A stretch of 17,819 bases of DNA, from positions 1 to 17,819 of the forward strand of contig JAHFIE010000018.1 of assembly GCA_023246565.1 (NCBI GenBank), read 5' to 3'. The stretch's first letter is position 1; each line of letters begins with the position of its first letter. The translations under genes were made by a program, and so were the position numbers. The notes beneath the pieces were generated by a model that saw nothing but the letters and a program-made list of their open reading frames with translations, searched no databases and was not told the origin of the DNA. The stretch comes from Candidatus Magasanikiibacteriota bacterium. GTDB taxonomy: Bacteria > Patescibacteriota > Patescibacteriia > Magasanikbacterales > UBA922. Below, piece by piece: positions 14,232 through 17,819 of this stretch.

Positions 14232-14434
14232 CGTCGAGCCTTCCATTCTTGGTGACGACGGTGGCCCAGCCAGTTTGGGAGATCTCAATGTCCCTTAGGT
14301 TTGTTGGTTTGTGGACGGTGCCTGTACGCCGCCCGCATCCCTTTCATGTCTAGACATCCCCAATTAAAGGGACGAGATCAACCCCAGACAACCCACCGTC
14401 GCCACCCACCTTCACCACATAGTTGTGGTTTTTT
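14232..14434 (+). ncRNA. Structured small RNA, family not assigned (long rod, 6S-like shape)
   Basis: A consensus promoter, an intrinsic terminator and a nested set of helices define an RNA of about 200 bases. Closing stem P1: 14251-14264 with 14393-14406 (13 of 14 pairs, one A-C mismatch). P2: GTTTGGG 14273-14279 with CCCAGAC 14383-14389. P3: GATCTC 14281-14286 with GAGATC 14374-14379. P4: GTCCCTT 14290-14296 with AAGGGAC 14367-14373, stacked on P3 across an AAT bulge. The apical 70 bases contain a CGGTG/CGCCG hairpin and a self-complementary ATGTCTAGACAT (14346-14357). A long, bulged rod of this size recalls 6S RNA, but SRP, raiA-type or CPR-specific RNAs are also possible. I see no 4.5S core loop, tmRNA ends or RNase P motifs. 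No open frame of note lies within it. Confidence 0.7.
14414..14434 (+). terminator. Intrinsic terminator of the small RNA
   Basis: ACCACA (14414-14419), a TAGT loop and TGTGGT (14424-14429) are followed by an unbroken run of T to 14434. This lies just after the closing stem of the RNA and 16 bases before mnmA, so mnmA expression must come from read-through or from a promoter I cannot identify. Confidence 0.82.
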
Positions 14435-14450
14435 AAATTAATTTGATTTC

Positions 14451-15611
14451 ATGCAAAAGCAAAAAAATAAAACTAAAGTTCTTGTTTGTCTTTCCGGTGG
14501 TGTTGACTCAGCTGTTGCTGCTGCGTTGTTGGTAAACTCTGGCTATGATGTGACCGGAGCTTTTATGGTAAATTATGATGAATCATCGAGTTTTGGCAAA
14601 GAAAATAAAACTAGGGAACAAAATTGTTGGATCAATGATTATCGGGACGCAGTACGTGTCGCGGCACATCTTAGTATCCCACTGATACGTTTGAATTTTA
14701 CGGATGAATACCGAAATAATGTTCTTAAATACTTATTCCATGAATATCGCCTTGGTCGAACTCCGAATCCTGATGTACTGTGTAATAAATACGTAAAGTT
14801 TGATGCTTGGCTTCATTGGGCTTTATCTCGTGGTTTTGATTATCTTGCTACAGGTCATTACGCCATGCTAAATAAGAACGCAAAAGATATACAGCTCGTC
14901 TCAGCACAAGATGAAAAAAAGGATCAGACGTATTTTCTTCATCAGCTGAATCAAGAGCAACTTAAACATGCCCTCTTTCCTATTGGCCAGTATACAAAAC
15001 CAATGGTAAGAAGAATGGCCAAAAAATATGGATTACCCAATGCTGAAAAGGAAGAAAGTATGGGGATTTGTTTTATCGGCGAAGTTCCCATGAAAGAATT
15101 TTTACAAAAAAAAATTAAAAATAAGCCTGGGCCAATCATTTTGACCACGGGGGAACGTGTGGGAACGCACGATGGCTTAGCTTTTTATACGATTGGCCAA
15201 CGGCACTTTCTAAACGTTGATCATCAAAGTAAGAAAAAAATTTCATTAGATTCAAAAATTATTAAGATCAACGAGAATTCTGCTTTAAATTCAATCATCA
15301 ATAATTCTTTATACGTGGTACAAAAAAATAGTAAAAAAAATACTTTGGTCGTTGGACCAAAAAATGATCAGAACTTGCTTAAAAAGACGATTATTACCCG
15401 AGATTTTCACTGGATAAGTGGACAAACTCCACAATTTCCCGTACACTGTAAAGTACGATTCCGTCATCAGCAAAAGCTACAAGACTGTGTGGTGCGTAAT
15501 GAAAAATCAGTAGTTATCTCATGCTCCAAACCACAGTGGGGTGTGACACCAGGACAATTTGCAGTTCTCTATGATGGGAAAACCTGTCTCGGAGGAGGAA
15601 CAATTGCATAA
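14451..15611 (+). CDS. mnmA: tRNA-specific 2-thiouridylase MnmA
   Basis: This 386-residue enzyme makes 2-thiouridine at wobble position 34 of tRNAs for Lys, Glu and Gln. Visible features are the N-terminal PP-loop LSGGVDSAVAAALL (Ser15-Ser20), the DA..VA.HLSIP.I.LNF segment, the conserved RTPNPDVLCNKYVKF with catalytic Cys111, ATGHYA, KKDQTYFLHQL, and SMGICFIGE with the second cysteine, Cys207. The C-terminal part has GTHDGLAFYTIGQR and a beta-barrel domain ending in WGVTPGQFAVLYDGKTCLGGGTI. Length is normal. Both cysteines are present, so activity is expected. It is preceded closely by the small RNA's terminator and followed 18 bases later by the DUF4173 gene. No Shine-Dalgarno precedes the ATG. 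Confidence 0.95.
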   Translation: MQKQKNKTKVLVCLSGGVDSAVAAALLVNSGYDVTGAFMVNYDESSSFGKENKTREQNCWINDYRDAVRVAAHLSIPLIRLNFTDEYRNNVLKYLFHEYRLGRTPNPDVLCNKYVKFDAWLHWALSRGFDYLATGHYAMLNKNAKDIQLVSAQDEKKDQTYFLHQLNQEQLKHALFPIGQYTKPMVRRMAKKYGLPNAEKEESMGICFIGEVPMKEFLQKKIKNKPGPIILTTGERVGTHDGLAFYTIGQRHFLNVDHQSKKKISLDSKIIKINENSALNSIINNSLYVVQKNSKKNTLVVGPKNDQNLLKKTIITRDFHWISGQTPQFPVHCKVRFRHQQKLQDCVVRNEKSVVISCSKPQWGVTPGQFAVLYDGKTCLGGGTIA

Positions 15612-15629
15612 TTTAGCTGTGATATATCT

Positions 15630-17555
15630 ATGACAATAAAAAATACTAGTGCTCTTCGTATTGGTTTTGCTTGTATCATTGCTGTACTCTACGATGTACT
15701 ATTTTATAACCATGATTGGGGAATAAATCTTCCGTTATTTATTATACTCATTATCCTTGGTCTTGCGGTCATGAGTTCGTTCACCAAAGAAACACGCAAT
15801 GAATGGGCTTGGTTATTGGCAATTCCAACCATAGTACTTTCGCTCTCAACAGGCCTCTATTCCAATGAAATGAGTACGTTTGCTTCTCCACTGCTGGCAA
15901 TTTTGGGTTTGCTCGTAACCAGTATGGTACTCACTATCCAGACCAATGATTTACCGCTCTATCTCAATCAATTGGCTTTGCCCCGACATCTGGATAGTAT
16001 TATTGGGAATTGGAAAAATATTTACCAGGATCTTTTTACCGGAAATGGGGGACAGGGGAAACGAATTCTCTGGGGTTTTGTAATAGCTTTTCCGCTTTTG
16101 ATTATTTTTGCCTCACTTCTTTCAGAAGCTGACCTTATTTTTGCTCAATGGCTTGAAGATTTAAATATTTGGGAAGGAATTTGGCGTATATTTAGAACAG
16201 TCATTCTAACACTTCTTATCGGTGGATTTTTTTATTTGTTGGGTTCAGATAAAAATAGTCTTGTTGAAAAAACAAGTCGAGTTATTAAAATGAATCCAAC
16301 CACCGTTGGTGTTGTTCTTATTCTTTTAAATGCTCTGTTTGTACTCTTTGTTTACATTCAAATTAAATACCTCTTTGGTGGTGCTTCCTATGTTTTGGCA
16401 AACAACATTACCCTTGCCGAATATGCTCGTAATGGTTTTTTTGATTTGGTTAAGGTCGTTGGTGTAGCCGCAGTTCTTATTATCCTCGTACAACGATCAT
16501 TCTCACATCATGGTTCACATACATTCGTCAACGGGATGCAAGTCCTTTTTATTGGCCAAATAGGTATTGTGGCAGCAAGTGCTTTGCGGAGAATGTCGTT
16601 ATATCAAGAAGCCTATGGTTTCACAACATTACGATTGTATGTTGAGTGGTTTATTTACGTGCTGATTGCTGCTCTTATATTTTCCGGAATAGCATTACTT
16701 TTCAAAATAAAATTTCGTTATTTTTTTCAATCGTTAGTATTTGCTGCTTTTATTACCGTCGCTGTCGTATCACTCATCAATGTCGACTATACCATTGCTC
16801 GAGAGAATATTGGACGCTTTCTTCATGAAAAAAAAGATCTTGATACAGATTATTTATCCCAACTATCACGCGATGCCACACCAGCGTATTCTGAGCTTGT
16901 TAAACTTGAAAATTTTGAAAAACTTACGATTACACAGAAATTAGCACTTGATACGGTTTGGGACGCATATAGTAAGAAAAATGCCAGTTCAACGTTTTTT
17001 TCCCATACCTGGTCAGAAAAAACAAGCCGTGATTTCCTGGTTACTATTCCTCCAGATGTGCGCTCAAGTATACAGCGGGCAAAAGAAAAGGATGAACGGT
17101 ATGAAAAACAATTTATTGAAATTAAGAAGAATGTGGTATATCAAAACCACTGCCTTACTGGTTCACATGCCAATCCAGAGGGCAGCATTACTGGTAGTGT
17201 AGGGATTCTTTGTACGTACCTCATGGACAATGAAAAAGAAATTCTTCAAGCCCAATTAATTACGTATATGAAAGAAGGAACCACAAACACCAAACCTAAT
17301 AGTAAACATTGGCTTTATGCTGTTGTGCATTCGGTTAAATCAACCAGCCAGACAACAGCCCTATATTCACGCGAATTACCAGAATTTGACGACACGGTTC
17401 TTAATTTTGAAAGAAAATATATTATAAATCCAAATGAGTATATATTGCGTAACAATGGTGATGTTATTGGATCTGACTATGACGAACGAAATTGGTATGT
17501 TTATAGCTTAATCAATAATAACGGCTATCAATTAGCTGATAAAAAATTGTATTAG
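15630..17555 (+). CDS. DUF4173/DUF4153-type polytopic membrane protein
   Basis: This is a 641-residue protein. The first ~390 residues contain about eleven hydrophobic helices. Diagnostic segments of the DUF4153/4173 group are YLFGG, LAEYARNGFFDLVKVVGVAA, ALRRMSLYQEAYGFTTLRLYVEWF and, after the last helix, NVDYTIARENIGRF. The remaining ~250 residues form a hydrophilic domain (helical at first, then with GSITGSVGILCTY and many aromatic/Asn residues), longer than the short tail of typical members. Function of the family is not established; a regulatory or transport role at the membrane is often assumed. It lies between mnmA and alaS with short gaps (18 bases before, 1 base after), so it belongs to the same transcription unit, but that reveals nothing firm about its job. 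Confidence 0.82.
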   Translation: MTIKNTSALRIGFACIIAVLYDVLFYNHDWGINLPLFIILIILGLAVMSSFTKETRNEWAWLLAIPTIVLSLSTGLYSNEMSTFASPLLAILGLLVTSMVLTIQTNDLPLYLNQLALPRHLDSIIGNWKNIYQDLFTGNGGQGKRILWGFVIAFPLLIIFASLLSEADLIFAQWLEDLNIWEGIWRIFRTVILTLLIGGFFYLLGSDKNSLVEKTSRVIKMNPTTVGVVLILLNALFVLFVYIQIKYLFGGASYVLANNITLAEYARNGFFDLVKVVGVAAVLIILVQRSFSHHGSHTFVNGMQVLFIGQIGIVAASALRRMSLYQEAYGFTTLRLYVEWFIYVLIAALIFSGIALLFKIKFRYFFQSLVFAAFITVAVVSLINVDYTIARENIGRFLHEKKDLDTDYLSQLSRDATPAYSELVKLENFEKLTITQKLALDTVWDAYSKKNASSTFFSHTWSEKTSRDFLVTIPPDVRSSIQRAKEKDERYEKQFIEIKKNVVYQNHCLTGSHANPEGSITGSVGILCTYLMDNEKEILQAQLITYMKEGTTNTKPNSKHWLYAVVHSVKSTSQTTALYSRELPEFDDTVLNFERKYIINPNEYILRNNGDVIGSDYDERNWYVYSLINNNGYQLADKKLY

Positions 17556-17556
17556 T

Positions 17557-17819
17557 ATGCTTGGGTTTCACGAAATTCGTTCACGATACTTGGAATATTT
17601 TCAAAAACAAAACCACACCATAGTACCCTCATCGTCGCTTTTGCCAGAAAATGACCCAACAACACTCTTCACTGGTTCAGGTATGCAGCCCATGGTCCCT
17701 TTTTTATTGGGACAGCAACACCCTCTTGGTACACGAATTGTTGACTCACAAAAATGTTTTCGTTCCCAAGATATAGAAGAGGTTGGTGACAATCGTCACA
17801 CAACGTTTTTTGAAATGTT
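17557..17819 (+). CDS. alaS: Alanyl-tRNA synthetase, N-terminal part
   Basis: The 87 visible residues from ATG 17557 match the class II catalytic start of AlaS: FHEIRSRYLEYFQKQNHTIV, PSSSLLPENDPTTLFTGSGM (motif 1 region), then FLLGQQHPLGTRIVDSQKCFR and DIEEVGDNRHTTFFEM (motif 2 region). The window ends within the gene. The start follows the DUF4173 stop by one base, with no Shine-Dalgarno, so translational coupling is likely. The variant reading 'SGMQPMVPFLLG' instead of the common 'AGMVQFK..FLG' is typical of a separate AlaS subgroup that I associate with CPR and archaeal-like sequences. Confidence 0.96.
   Translation, partial: MLGFHEIRSRYLEYFQKQNHTIVPSSSLLPENDPTTLFTGSGMQPMVPFLLGQQHPLGTRIVDSQKCFRSQDIEEVGDNRHTTFFEM

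Noticed and set aside
14198..14450. tmRNA, RNase P, 4.5S RNA or tRNA identity for the small RNA
   Set aside because: No tRNA-like ends with CCA, no GAGGAAAGTCC-type block and no SRP loop sequence are visible. The region also lacks a tRNA cloverleaf.

Overview
The window looks like a chromosomal segment of a Candidate Phyla Radiation (Patescibacteria) bacterium, most likely of the Parcubacteria group. This is inferred from the A+T-rich coding, short intergenic gaps, near absence of Shine-Dalgarno motifs, a divergent MurG, a solitary VirD4/TraG-like ATPase with a basic, Pro-rich tail, an AlaS N-terminus of the 'SGMQPM..LLG' type, and a cluster of standalone phosphohistidine-swivel proteins. No transposase, integrase, CRISPR array, tRNA or rRNA was recognised.

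Left part (1-7317). On the minus strand lie a membrane HExxH metalloprotease cut by the window edge and ribosomal protein L27 (rpmA), separated by a strong hairpin terminator. Divergently, a plus-strand run encodes a three-TM protein, FtsW, MurG, a VirD4/TraG-like ATPase and a GT39-type membrane glycosyltransferase. FtsW and MurG belong to lipid II synthesis and septal wall assembly. The divergent promoters between rpmA and this run overlap at their -35 boxes.

Middle part (7318-12190). A small minus-strand gene of unknown function is compositionally distinct (G+C-rich) and is the only gene here with a clear Shine-Dalgarno. It has its own consensus promoter and a long hairpin terminator. A second consensus promoter drives three tandem genes (called A, B and C) for proteins ending in a PEP-utilising 'mobile' phosphohistidine domain, none of which has an ATP-grasp or PEP-binding TIM-barrel domain. 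A bidirectional terminator closes this operon.

Right part (12190-17819). A 360-base G+C-rich intergenic region full of hairpins may encode a minus-strand RNA. Next come a standalone PEP-synthase-type ATP-grasp protein (D), under a promoter that contains a perfect 11-bp palindrome, and an HD-domain phosphohydrolase 3 bases downstream. A structured small RNA with its own consensus promoter and intrinsic terminator follows. The window ends with mnmA (tRNA 2-thiouridylase), a DUF4173-type membrane protein, and the start of alaS.

The most interesting hypothesis is that D and A/B/C form a split, modular phosphotransferase. One ATP-grasp subunit would charge three alternative swivel/acceptor subunits. 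D plus A or B matches the domain order and approximate total size of rifampin phosphotransferase (ATP-grasp, central acceptor domain, His swivel). The adjacent HD hydrolase may act in the same pathway. The two candidate structured RNAs flank the ATP-grasp/HD pair.
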